A stretch of DNA of 50,053 nucleotides from Variovorax sp. WDL1. Its GTDB lineage: Bacteria; Pseudomonadota; Gammaproteobacteria; Burkholderiales; Burkholderiaceae_C. Positions 34,205 to 42,910 of the stretch are shown here, in pieces. The notes beneath the pieces are model-generated. The model was not told where the DNA came from. It saw only the letters and a program-made list of their open reading frames with translations, and made no database searches. The position numbers and the translations under genes are program-made. Position 1 is the first letter of the stretch. The number at the start of each line of letters is the position of its first letter. The DNA lies in assembly GCF_001541225.1 (NCBI RefSeq), contig NZ_LMTS01000117.1, positions 1 to 50,053 of the forward strand. Direction: 5' to 3'.

Positions 34205-37200
34205 CTATTGGTTGCCCGCGACGGCGCTTACCTGATACCAGCTTGCACCGTCCGAGCAGACGCGAATGGCGTCGTATTGACCCACCACCTGATCCGCCGC
34301 GCCAATGGTGCGGAAGTTGGTATTGGCGTCCAGGGTGATGTTGTTGGCGCTGGTATTGATCACGTCCATACAGCAACCGGCATTGGCGGCAGCCGGTGCC
34401 GTGAACGTGTTGGTCGTGCTGGTGGTGCGCGCCGCCGTCGCGCTGATGCGCTTGACCGTGCCGCAGGCATTCGCCGTCACGGTCGCGCCTGCACCGATGA
34501 CTTCCGCTGCAGGTGGGAGCGCACGCACCTGCCCTGCTGTAGTGCCGACCGTGATGGAGTCAGTCGCAAGATCGCCGTAGATGGTATTGCCGACGTTCAG
34601 AGCGTTGCTGGTGGTGGCGGCAGGCGCGGTGACGCTATTGCCAATCAAGATATTGCCGCTGCCGGTCGTCGTGGTGGAGCCAGCGCTATAGCCAATCAGC
34701 ACATTGTCATTCGACTGCAAATTAAGACCGGCACTCCATCCCATCACAGTATTGTTACTAATGGATCCCGAGCCGGTCATGACCGCCCCGGCCCCAATCA
34801 CTGTGTTGCTATCCGAACTGCTGACGCCGCCACCCATCGCATCTTGACCAATAACCACAGTCCCTTCGGAGCTTGTAAGACTTCCGCCCGCAGCACCGCC
34901 GATGGCGACGTTGTTGTTGCCGCTGGTTATCGCCCACAACGCAATGTTGCCCATTGCCGTGTTGTGACCGCCTTCGACCTGCATCAGGGCGTAGCTGCCT
35001 ATTGCGGTATTAGAGGAACCATCTGTGTTTGCGCCAAGCGCCTGCAGGCCCACGGCGGTATTGCCTTCCCCTATTGTGTTTGCCCCCATCGCATTCACGC
35101 CCAGGGCCGTACCGCCCTCCGCTGTGTTCGCCGTGCCCGCTCCAGTGCCGAGGAACATGCTGCTGGAAGAATACTGGGTGATCGCGTCGGACAAGTCATC
35201 AATCGCGCCGCCAGCGCCGCCGATCATGTCGGTCCAGGCTCCTGCCTGATAGCCCTCAAACTTGTTTGTGGTCGCGTTGTAGCGAAGCATGCCGTTGGCG
35301 GGCGTTCCCGGACGCTGCGCTGTCGTTCCCGATGAAATCTTCACGGCAAGCGATCCGGCAAGTTCAAGATCGGAGAAAGCACTAACAGCGCCAGCGCCGC
35401 CGATGCGGACACGGTCATTCGTGAGATCGCCGTAGATCGCGTCGCCGATGTTGAGCTGGGCGCTGCCCGTCGCAGAGGGAACCTGCGTGCCCGCGCCAAG
35501 AACGATATTCCAGCTGCCCGTCGTGATGTTGCTGCCCGCGCCCGCGCCGACAGCAACGTTGTCGCTACCGCTCTCGGCCGCGGTCAAGGCCTGATACCCC
35601 AATGCCGTGTTGCTGATACCCGTGTTAGCGCTGGGCGATGTCGAACCCATCAGGGCCTGATAGCCGACCGCCGTGTTGTAGGTATCGAAGCTGGAGCCAG
35701 AGTCGTTGGCGTAGCGCATCGCCTCATAGCCGAAGGCGGTGCTGCGACTGCCAGCAACGTTCGTCGACAGCGTGCTGACCCCGAACGCCATGTTTTCCGA
35801 CCCGATGGTGTTGTCGTAGAGCACATAATCACCGAAGGCCACGTTCAGGCCGCCGGCGGTGTTGCTGTAGAGAACGTGCTCGCCAAAGGCATAGTTGTCG
35901 GAGCCAGTCGTGTTGTTGAAGAGGGTTCTCGTGCCAAAACCTTGGTTGAAGCTGCCGGTGGTGTTGTTCATCAGGACCTGATAGCCGACTGCCGTGTTCC
36001 TGAATCCTATGTTGGCTGAGGGCATGGGGGAGCCCCTCAGTGCCTGATAGCCGACGGCGGTATTGAGCGTATCGAAGGCGGTGCCAGAGCTGTTGGCGTA
36101 GCGCATCGCTTCGTACCCGACCGCCACAGATTGGCTGCCCGCAACATTGCTGTTCAGCGTGTACAGGCCAAGGGTCGTGTTGCGCGCGCCGATGGTAGTG
36201 TTATAGGCGCTGTTCACGCCGATCAGAACGTTGTCGGACGCGGTGGTTAGCTCGTATGCTGCCGACTGACCGAAAACTGTGTTGGCACTGCCACTGGTCA
36301 CGTTTGCCAGCGCCGAGGTTCCGACCGCCGTGTTGCCGCTGCCGCTGGTGATGTCTTCCATCACGCTGTCACCGATGGCGACGTTGCTTATCCCGGTGTT
36401 GTCCGCGACCGTGGTCGATCCGCGCAGGGCCTGATGGCCCAGGGCGGTATTAGCGCTGTTTCCGGCGGGACGCATCCGCTCCGCCGCCTCCGCTCCGATT
36501 GCGGTGTTGTTCGACCCGCCAGTGATATTGGTCAAGGCCGCGTAGCCGAGCGCTGTGTTCCTGATCCCGGTGTTGTTCGCGGGCGCGGCACTGCCCATCA
36601 GCGCATGGTAGCCGACGGCGGTGTTGTAGGTGGTGAAGGCCGTGCTGGAACTGTTGGCGTAGCGCATGGCCTCGTAGCCAATGGCCACAGACTGATTTCC
36701 TGACCAGTTCTCGCGCAAGGCGTGTTCACCGATGGCGATGTTTTGCGCGCCGTCGCGCGTCTCGAACAAAACGTTGGTGCCAATGCCAATATTGCCGTCA
36801 CCAGTCTTGTTGTTGATGTAACCAGACTGCCAGCCGATGTAGATGTTGTTGGCGCCCGATGTGATCCCCGCGCCTGCGGAAAGGCCAACCCCGACGTTTC
36901 CTTGCCCGGTCGTCACGCCGGTCAGCGCCTCGAACCCCATGGCGGTGTTGTATCCGCCTGTGGTTGCCGAATCGAGCGCTGCCGCGCCCACAGCCGTGTT
37001 CTGCACAGCTGTGGTCAGCGCCGTGGCCTCATGCCCGAGGAACATGTTGCCCGAGCTGTACATGGTGCGCGCATCGGACAGGTCATCAATCGATCCGCCG
37101 CCGCCGAGCACCGTCCAGTTCCCCGCCGTCGCGCAGACCTCGAACGTGTCGGAAGAGGAGAGGTAACGCAGAGAACCTTCACGCGCGGCATCGCAGGACT

Positions 37201-39700
37201 CTGCGCCGCTCGCGATCTTCAAGGTGCCATCGATTTCGAGCGCCGTGTCGGCGGCCAGATTTGTCGCGGGCACCTTCGGGTCGATCACCATCTTGCCGCC
37301 CAGGAGGCTCATCTGGTTGTTGGCGGAAACGACGAGGCCATCCTGATCGCCCATGAAGATACCCATGGACTGGATGCCGGTGACCTGCGACGGGGTTGTA
37401 ATCACCACAGCATCATCAATCAAGCCCAGCGCCATCGAACCGTCACCAGAGCCGCTGCCCGCAGTGCCGTTCCCGGCGGTCACACGACGGCCCATCGCCG
37501 TGCTGACGGCTCCGCTGGCGGTCGTGCCGTAGCCCATCGCCGTGCTGTAGTCGTAGCTGGCGGTCGTGCCGTAACCCATCGTCGTGCTGTAGTCGCCACT
37601 GGCAGTGGTGCTACTTCCCATCGCCGTGCTGGCGACGCCACCGGCGGTCGTGAAGTCCCCCATCGCCGTGCTGACGGCACCACTGGCGGTCGTGTTGGCC
37701 CCCATCGCCGTGCTGATGTCGCCATTGGCGATCACGTCGGTCCCCATCGCCGTGCTCCAGGTCCCGCTGGCGGTCGTATAGGCCCCCATCGCCGTGCTGT
37801 TGCCGCCGCTGGCGGTCGTGCTTTCCCCTATCGCTACGCTGTAATTGCCGATGTTGGCGTTATCCCACTGCGTGCCATTGACTGCGCCTGCCCGGAATGC
37901 TGCCTTCTGCACGTCGAAGAACGTGCGCGTGCCCGCGCCCGATGCCGGTACGCTGGCCGTGCCGGTGTAGGTACCTGACACCATCAGGTCGCCGGTCGAA
38001 CTGAACGTCAGCCCCGCATCCGCCGCGAAGCCGCCACCGCTGTTGAACTGGATGCCGCGATCGGGCGATGCGACGGATGCGCCGCCGCCGAGCGCCGTCC
38101 AGCTTCCTGCCGTCGCGCAGGCCTCGAACGCGTCGGAGGATGAAAGGTAACGCAGAGAACCTTCACGCGCGGCATCGCAGGTTTCTGCGCCGCTCGCGAT
38201 CTTCAAAGTACCGTCCACTTCCAACGCCGTGTCAGCGGCCAGATTTGTCGCGGGCACCTTTGGATCGATGACCATCTTGCCGCCCAACAGGCTCATCTGG
38301 TTGTTGGCGGAGACGACGAGGCCGTCCTGATCGCCCATGAAGATGCCCATGGACTGGATGCCGGTGACCTGCGAGCGCGTGGTGATGGTCACGGCATTGT
38401 CAATCAAACCCAGGGCTATTGAGCCATCACCAAAACCGCTGCCTGCCGTTCCATTTCCGGCCACAACAGAACGGCCCAGCGCCGTGCTGTAGTTGCCGCT
38501 GGCGGTGCCCCACCCCAGCGCCGTGCTGTAAAAGCCGCTGGCGGTGCTGCTCCCCATCGCCGTGCTGTAGTCGCTGCTGGCGATAGCGCCGTACCCCATC
38601 GCCGTGCTGTAGGCGCCGCTGGCGATAGTGCCGTACCCCATCGCCACGCTGTAATTGCCGATGCTGGCGTTATCCCACTGCGTGCCATTGACTGTGCCTG
38701 CCCGGAATGCTGCCTTCTGCACGTCGAAGAACATGCGCGTGCCCGCGCCCGATGCCGGTGCGCTGGCCGTGCCGGTGTAGGTACCTGACACCATCAGGCC
38801 GCCGGTCGAACTGAACGTCAGCCCCGCATCCGCCGCGAAGCTGCCGCCGCTGTTGAACTGAATACCGCGATCGGGTGATGCGGCTGAACCGCCGCCAATC
38901 ATGTCCACCCACGCGCCTGCCTGATAGCCCTCGAACTTGCCGGTCTGCGAGTTGTAGCGAAGCATGCCATTGACGGGTGATGACGGGCGCTGTGCGGCGG
39001 TGCCGCGCGCCAGCAGTACGGCACCTGTACCGCCAACATCCAGGTCGGCCTGCGGTGTGACGGTACTGGTGCCAATTCCGATATTGCCGTTGGTCGCGCT
39101 GATAATCATGCGCACCGTACCCGGGGCAATTCCTGTATCGCCGGTAATGAACGCAATATCCTGAGTATTGGAAACAATAGCCAGCGGATCATTGACTGCG
39201 AAGTTTGTGCCTCCGTAGCTGAAGTTATAATGTCCCAGGGTTCCTCTGAAGGCTCCGAACTCATCGTAGAACTGCATACCGCTGACGCCTGTGGAATTGG
39301 AATTCATAAGCGATATGAGCGGGTCATAGCTGTTATCACCGACGATCGTCAGGTGATGTGACGGTGTTGACACGCCTATACCTAGCATGCCCGTCGAACT
39401 GAACGTCAGCCCGGCATCCGCCGCGAGGCTACCGCCGCTGTTGAACTGGATGCCACGATTGGGAGAGGCTGCTGAAGCACTAGCCCCGGCGCCGACCGTT
39501 TGCCAGAGCGTGCCGTTACAGAATTCGATGACGGTGCTCACAGAGTTGTAGCGAATGCCGCCAGCGGCGGCAGCGTCGCAGGCCGTGGCCGATGTGCCGA
39601 CACGAATCGCGCCGCCAATCGAGAAATCGCCGTCCATCTGCGCGCGGACGGAGGAGGGCATTAGCATGAGCACGGCGACGAGCGGCAGAAGCTTTCTCAT
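34205..39700 (-). CDS. Giant secreted beta-roll protein, YadA-head-like adhesin
   Basis: An 1831-residue protein with a signal peptide (1-20, ending SVRA). Two blocks of 13-14-residue YadA-head repeats of the type YSTAMGYGTTASG are visible (about residues 345-415 and 610-740), and several long series of NTAVGYQAL-type repeats fill 850-1450. Modules opening ASPDRGIQFNSGG recur three times. The C-terminus is a compact Cys-containing domain (AGCCMDVINT). No YadA beta-barrel anchor and no LPXTG-like signal are present, so how it is held outside the cell is unclear. The start overlaps the stop of the small secreted gene upstream by ATGA. It could be a surface adhesin or fibre-like protein. Confidence 0.85.
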   Translation of the reverse strand: MRKLLPLVAVLMLMPSSVRAQMDGDFSIGGAIRVGTSATACDAAAAGGIRYNSVSTVIEFCNGTLWQTVGAGASASAASPNRGIQFNSGGSLAADAGLTFSSTGMLGIGVSTPSHHLTIVGDNSYDPLISLMNSNSTGVSGMQFYDEFGAFRGTLGHYNFSYGGTNFAVNDPLAIVSNTQDIAFITGDTGIAPGTVRMIISATNGNIGIGTSTVTPQADLDVGGTGAVLLARGTAAQRPSSPVNGMLRYNSQTGKFEGYQAGAWVDMIGGGSAASPDRGIQFNSGGSFAADAGLTFSSTGGLMVSGTYTGTASAPASGAGTRMFFDVQKAAFRAGTVNGTQWDNASIGNYSVAMGYGTIASGAYSTAMGYGAIASSDYSTAMGSSTASGFYSTALGWGTASGNYSTALGRSVVAGNGTAGSGFGDGSIALGLIDNAVTITTRSQVTGIQSMGIFMGDQDGLVVSANNQMSLLGGKMVIDPKVPATNLAADTALEVDGTLKIASGAETCDAAREGSLRYLSSSDAFEACATAGSWTALGGGASVASPDRGIQFNSGGGFAADAGLTFSSTGDLMVSGTYTGTASVPASGAGTRTFFDVQKAAFRAGAVNGTQWDNANIGNYSVAIGESTTASGGNSTAMGAYTTASGTWSTAMGTDVIANGDISTAMGANTTASGAVSTAMGDFTTAGGVASTAMGSSTTASGDYSTTMGYGTTASYDYSTAMGYGTTASGAVSTAMGRRVTAGNGTAGSGSGDGSMALGLIDDAVVITTPSQVTGIQSMGIFMGDQDGLVVSANNQMSLLGGKMVIDPKVPATNLAADTALEIDGTLKIASGAESCDAAREGSLRYLSSSDTFEVCATAGNWTVLGGGGSIDDLSDARTMYSSGNMFLGHEATALTTAVQNTAVGAAALDSATTGGYNTAMGFEALTGVTTGQGNVGVGLSAGAGITSGANNIYIGWQSGYINNKTGDGNIGIGTNVLFETRDGAQNIAIGEHALRENWSGNQSVAIGYEAMRYANSSSTAFTTYNTAVGYHALMGSAAPANNTGIRNTALGYAALTNITGGSNNTAIGAEAAERMRPAGNSANTALGHQALRGSTTVADNTGISNVAIGDSVMEDITSGSGNTAVGTSALANVTSGSANTVFGQSAAYELTTASDNVLIGVNSAYNTTIGARNTTLGLYTLNSNVAGSQSVAVGYEAMRYANSSGTAFDTLNTAVGYQALRGSPMPSANIGFRNTAVGYQVLMNNTTGSFNQGFGTRTLFNNTTGSDNYAFGEHVLYSNTAGGLNVAFGDYVLYDNTIGSENMAFGVSTLSTNVAGSRSTAFGYEAMRYANDSGSSFDTYNTAVGYQALMGSTSPSANTGISNTALGYQALTAAESGSDNVAVGAGAGSNITTGSWNIVLGAGTQVPSATGSAQLNIGDAIYGDLTNDRVRIGGAGAVSAFSDLELAGSLAVKISSGTTAQRPGTPANGMLRYNATTNKFEGYQAGAWTDMIGGAGGAIDDLSDAITQYSSSSMFLGTGAGTANTAEGGTALGVNAMGANTIGEGNTAVGLQALGANTDGSSNTAIGSYALMQVEGGHNTAMGNIALWAITSGNNNVAIGGAAGGSLTSSEGTVVIGQDAMGGGVSSSDSNTVIGAGAVMTGSGSISNNTVMGWSAGLNLQSNDNVLIGYSAGSTTTTGSGNILIGNSVTAPAATTSNALNVGNTIYGDLATDSITVGTTAGQVRALPPAAEVIGAGATVTANACGTVKRISATAARTTSTTNTFTAPAAANAGCCMDVINTSANNITLDANTNFRTIGAADQVVGQYDAIRVCSDGASWYQVSAVAGNQ
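37491..37868 (-). repeat. Tandem 42-bp coding repeat (nine units)
   Basis: Units begin at 37491, 37533, 37575, 37617 and so on every 42 bases, each encoding a 14-residue STAMG...TASG turn of a beta-roll. Units differ at a few positions, so the array is not recent throughout, but it is long enough for slippage or recombination. Confidence 0.85.
38470..38660 (-). repeat. Second coding repeat block (five units of 39-42 bp)
   Basis: Five units of the same beta-roll repeat, several only 13 residues (39 bases). The flanking DNA at 38156-38400 and 38670-38870 is nearly identical to that at 37180-37400 and 37860-38050, showing that the whole module was duplicated. Confidence 0.8.
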
Positions 39701-39963
39701 CGTGGAGGCTCCGTCGCAGAGCGAGGCTCATAGACGACTGTATCGGTGATGGCGCCCGAGTAGGCGATATCGCCGTTGACGTGAAGCCCTGCGGCATCGA
39801 TGCGCGCTTTCTCCTGGCCGTCCACGATGAAGACAATCACGCCGTCGTCGGACGTGATGATGAGTGTTTCGGGCGACTGCGCTTGCGCTGTGGGGAAAAG
39901 TTGCGCCACAGCGAGGCCGATCAGTGCGCCCGTTGCAAGCGTGATTGCTGTTGTTCTGTTCAT
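39697..39963 (-). CDS. Small secreted partner of the beta-roll protein
   Basis: An 88-residue protein with a signal peptide (1-29, ending AQAQ) and a short mature part: ETLIITSDDGVIVFIVDG, then ARIDAAGLHVNGDIAY, a pattern seen in tail-fibre and adhesin heads before repeats. GGGAGG lies just before the ATG at 39963. Its stop overlaps the start of the giant gene (ATGA), so both are coupled and probably exported together. It may nucleate or cap the larger protein. Confidence 0.75.
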   Translation of the reverse strand: MNRTTAITLATGALIGLAVAQLFPTAQAQSPETLIITSDDGVIVFIVDGQEKARIDAAGLHVNGDIAYSGAITDTVVYEPRSATEPPR

Positions 39964-40319
39964 GCGGCACAACCTCCCCGTGCTCGACGTGGAACCACAC
40001 AGGGAGTGCCCTGGTGGCCGGAGGTTCGAAACCGCGATGTAGATACGGCGCGGCACTCTTTGGCCGCAAGGCTTGGACATACAGTGCCGCCCCCCGGCCA
40101 TGGCCGAGAAGCGACATCATTGCGGTTGATGTCGACCGCTACATCTGCGGGGATTCGACGCCCCGAATCAGCCGAAGCCGATCAACTCCAAGGTATCAGA
40201 GATGGCTTAACAATCAATCAACAAACAGGGAGCGCTGCATTAACCGGTTATTAACCAAGTTCCCATAAGCTGTTCCTACTGGTTCATTGATAGATGGCAG
40301 CCGGTGACTGGCGAGCCTT
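39964..40319. promoter_or_regulatory. Divergent intergenic region with AT-rich palindrome
   Basis: This 356-base gap separates the adhesin operon (-) from the gene at 40320 (+). The right half is AT-rich and holds the perfect palindrome TAACCGGTTA (40241-40250), followed at once by TTAACC; likely operator and promoters. Open frames crossing the gap lack ribosome sites. No RNA gene was recognised. Confidence 0.45.
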
Positions 40320-41180
40320 ATGGGAAACAAGTTGGCGCAGGGACAGGACGAGCACAGGGCAAAGGATGCGTTGGACGGGTCAAACGCATCGACCGCGGAA
40401 CGGAGAGTTCCGCAGTCCGCAGGCGGCTCTGCATCGCAGGAGCGCGAGGCTGACCCCGCTGCCGGGTCGCGACGACTGGAACAAGAATTCCTGAACGATC
40501 CCACCCGCATCGCCATGGGCACCCGGCAGCTCAACGCAGCAGCGTTCGCGGGGAACCGCCCCGACCCTAGAACCCTGAGCCTGCAAGCTGACGAGAAGCG
40601 GCGCAAAGCCGATGAGGCATACAGCCGCGAGATGCAGCGGCTCGCAGAATGGAACGCGAAAGTCGTGACCATCGGCGGCGTGCAGATGACCAACGCACAG
40701 GCTCAGGAGGCCCGCCGCAAGTTCATCGAAAACGAAGATGAGTACGCCGAGCGTGCGGTGCAGCGCGGACTGATACGCGACGGCGAGCAAGACGAACTCA
40801 AGCGCACCATGCGCCGGAAATGCGAGCTGGAAGACCGCACCGGGCGCGGCGTTGCCACTGCTGCTGAGAGCCGCGAGCTGGCCGATCTCAACAAGTCTCC
40901 CATGGGGCGTGCGGTCGACACGGCCACGGCAAACATACATACAGGAGCAGGCATCGCAGCCGATGCCAAAGCAACCTTTACACGGGAGTCATCGGTTGCC
41001 CGCAGTGAAGCGCTCCCCACCGCGCGCGACATATTCCAGAGCACACCGGTGGCGCAAAAGGCTTTCGCGCAGGCTGCCAGCCCGACAGCGGTGGATTCGG
41101 AACCAGAGGCGGCACCTGGTGCGGTCCCTGCTCCGGTCGCACCTTCTCGCCAAGTCAGGGCCACCGGCCTTGATATCTAA
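40320..41180 (+). CDS. Unknown hydrophilic, helical protein
   Basis: A 286-residue, highly charged protein with predicted coiled-coil helices from about 75 to 170 (ADEKRRKADEAYSREMQRLAE; EARRKFIENEDEYAERAVQRG) and an Ala/Pro-rich C-terminal tail. The N-terminal 50 residues look disordered. No signal peptide or membrane helix. It ends directly against the convergent gene at 41181 with no gap. I recognise no family. Ribosome site is weak. Its charge and helix content would suit a DNA- or relaxosome-associated protein, but this is a guess. Confidence 0.65.
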   Translation: MGNKLAQGQDEHRAKDALDGSNASTAERRVPQSAGGSASQEREADPAAGSRRLEQEFLNDPTRIAMGTRQLNAAAFAGNRPDPRTLSLQADEKRRKADEAYSREMQRLAEWNAKVVTIGGVQMTNAQAQEARRKFIENEDEYAERAVQRGLIRDGEQDELKRTMRRKCELEDRTGRGVATAAESRELADLNKSPMGRAVDTATANIHTGAGIAADAKATFTRESSVARSEALPTARDIFQSTPVAQKAFAQAASPTAVDSEPEAAPGAVPAPVAPSRQVRATGLDI

Positions 41181-41900
41181 TCACTGCTGCGGCAACAGGG
41201 TCAGCCCGTACTCGGTGTACCTGGGGAGCACCAGTACCTCCCCGATCATGGATGCCCCGTCGGGCAGCGAGCTGTAAACCATGCCCCCGGCAGTGCCTAC
41301 CCATTTCTCGCCTCCAGTGATCTCAGCCCTCACGTCGCCGAGAACAGTCAGTAGCGTCCCGGTGCGCCCGTACGTGCCATCCGGGGCCTTTGCCACGATG
41401 AAGCCTTGCATCATGGGCCGGATAGCGAGCTTCCCCCGCTCTTCCAGCAGGACGTTCAGCGGCCCACAGGCCTTCTTTGTGCCCTCTTTGATGATCTTGA
41501 TCTTGCCTGTCTTCTCCAGTTCGGCACAGCGCTTCTCGGCCTCGGCGTCCGAACTCCTGAGCTTCGCTGTTGGAGGGATTCCCTCCTTGCGCGCGTCATG
41601 CCAGCGCAGGTCGGTCAAGCGCTCCTCCACGCAAAAACGTGTGGCCCGTTCATCGCTCATCATGTCGGAGGCCAGGACGTAACCAACCGAGCCGTCCCGG
41701 TTGGTGGCGAAGATGACGGCATGCGGCTTCTTTCCCGAAGTTACCCGATCCGCCATAGCGGCGGATCGTTGGCCCTCGGCCTTGAGTTTGGCGGTCATCG
41801 CCTCGGGCGTACCGCAGTCGCCTTGGTCGAGGGCGAACGCTGCCGGGGCAGCGAGGACGAGCCCGAGGAGGGCGGTGACAAGTATCGATAGCGGCTGCAT
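41181..41900 (-). CDS. Secreted protein of unknown function
   Basis: A 239-residue protein with a signal peptide (1-23, ending AFA). The mature part contains three or four cysteines (GDCGTPE, RFCVEER, KRCAEL, KKACGPL), which could form disulfides in the periplasm, and a C-terminal beta-rich region starting IRPMMQGFIVAKAPDGTYGR. No family is recognised. It is divergent from the resolvase gene, with an inverted repeat in the gap. Confidence 0.75.
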   Translation of the reverse strand: MQPLSILVTALLGLVLAAPAAFALDQGDCGTPEAMTAKLKAEGQRSAAMADRVTSGKKPHAVIFATNRDGSVGYVLASDMMSDERATRFCVEERLTDLRWHDARKEGIPPTAKLRSSDAEAEKRCAELEKTGKIKIIKEGTKKACGPLNVLLEERGKLAIRPMMQGFIVAKAPDGTYGRTGTLLTVLGDVRAEITGGEKWVGTAGGMVYSSLPDGASMIGEVLVLPRYTEYGLTLLPQQ

Positions 41901-41933
41901 AAAAGACCCCGTGCTCCACGCCGGAGGCGTGAC

Positions 41934-41959
41934 GTTTCAGAATGGAACGCTTCTGAAAC
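41934..41959. promoter_or_regulatory. Inverted repeat upstream of two divergent genes
   Basis: GTTTCAGAA (41934-41942) and TTCTGAAAC (41951-41959) are perfect complements around an 8-base centre. A related GTTCC-N5-GGAAC lies at about 42043-42057. Position between the secreted-protein gene and the resolvase suggests an operator or a recombination (res) subsite. Confidence 0.5.
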
Positions 41960-42118
41960 GAGGGTGACTGAGGTGCAGATTCGTGCACTGTGCTTGCTTC
42001 ACTCTTGACTCTGGTAGCCACTTCCGTACGATTCCAAAAAGGTTCCCTTTCGGAACGCTCAACCAGCAGACCGCGGTGCACCCGGCGCACGAACGCGGCG
42101 GGAGGCGCAAGCCACAAC

Positions 42119-42676
42119 ATGAAGATCGGCTATGCGCGCGTGTCCACCGAAGACCAGAGCCTTGACGCCCAGCGCGCGCAGTTGCGGCTGGTTGGCTGCG
42201 CGCGTGTGTTCAGCGAGAAGCTGACAGGCCGGACCAGAAACCGCCCGGCGCTGATCCGGGCATTGGCATCGCTCAAGGCAGGCGACACCTTGGTGGTGTG
42301 GAAGCTCGATCGGCTCGGACGGTCGGTTAAGAACCTCGTCGATACCCTGCAGGAGCTGGAGGCGCGCGGCGTGCGCTTCTGCTCGATCTCGGACGGCATC
42401 GACACGGGGACGCCATCAGGGCGGTTGATGTTTCATCTTCTGGGGGCGATTGCCGAGTTTGAGGCCAGCCTGATCGCCGAACGCACGCGGCTGGGGATGG
42501 AGGATGCACGCCGCAAAGGGCAGCACCTCGGAAGGCCGCGACGGCTGCGACCCCATCAAGTGCGGCAGGCGAGGCGTCTGCGATACGAAGAGAACCTCTC
42601 CCCTGGCGACATCGCGCGCAAGCTGAACGTGGGACGCACAACGGTCTGGCGCGCGATCAGGAATCACGAGGCCTGA
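42119..42676 (+). CDS. Serine resolvase/invertase family recombinase
   Basis: A 185-residue small serine recombinase. The N-terminal catalytic domain starts GYARVSTEDQSLDAQ, with the nucleophile at S9, followed by VVWKLDRLGRSVKNL with conserved arginines and FHLLGAIAEFEASLIAERT; the C-terminal helix-turn-helix is DIARKLNVGRTTVWRAI. It is TnpR/PinR sized and so resolves or inverts DNA rather than integrating whole elements. I choose the ATG at 42119 (GGAGG about 13 bases upstream); the longer frame is not needed. No transposase or transposon ends were found beside it. It may resolve element dimers. Confidence 0.93.
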   Translation: MKIGYARVSTEDQSLDAQRAQLRLVGCARVFSEKLTGRTRNRPALIRALASLKAGDTLVVWKLDRLGRSVKNLVDTLQELEARGVRFCSISDGIDTGTPSGRLMFHLLGAIAEFEASLIAERTRLGMEDARRKGQHLGRPRRLRPHQVRQARRLRYEENLSPGDIARKLNVGRTTVWRAIRNHEA

Positions 42677-42738
42677 TGCACGGACCGAGGCCAACAGGTA
42701 GCGAGACAGGAAATCGCCGCTGCCTTCTCGGCACGCTG

Positions 42739-42875
42739 CCCGCGGGGCGGGTAGCTGTAGTCCGGGCGGGGTGCGGGGGTCGCGCAAGCGAGGGCCGCAA
42801 TGTGCAAGCGGCCTGGCGGCTCCGGGGAACACTGCATAGTGGGAGCCGCCAAGGCCGAGAGGCATGGAAATGCCT
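42739..42875. other. Cluster of four adjacent hairpins between convergent genes
   Basis: In the 234-base gap between resolvase and ardC ends: CCCGC-GGG-GCGGG (42739-42751); GGCCGC/GCGGCC (42793-42798 with 42808-42813); a nested stem TGGCGGCTCC/GGAGCCGCCA (42814-42823 with 42842-42851) with inner CACT-GCAT-AGTG (42830-42841); and AGGCAT-GGAA-ATGCCT with a GNRA-type loop (42860-42875). Three stems almost abut, which suggests a structured RNA or a repeat element rather than a simple terminator. Confidence 0.5.
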
Positions 42876-42910
42876 CCGGCTCTGTCGATAGCACGACGAG
42901 GTGCCGCAGC

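Noticed and set aside
37491..38660. Regular repeats that might be a CRISPR array
   Set aside because: The 39-42-base units are continuous, without unique spacers, and encode beta-roll turns in a single long frame.
42676..42891. Short frames between resolvase and ardC on both strands
   Set aside because: They cross the four-hairpin cluster, have no ribosome site and no recognisable product.
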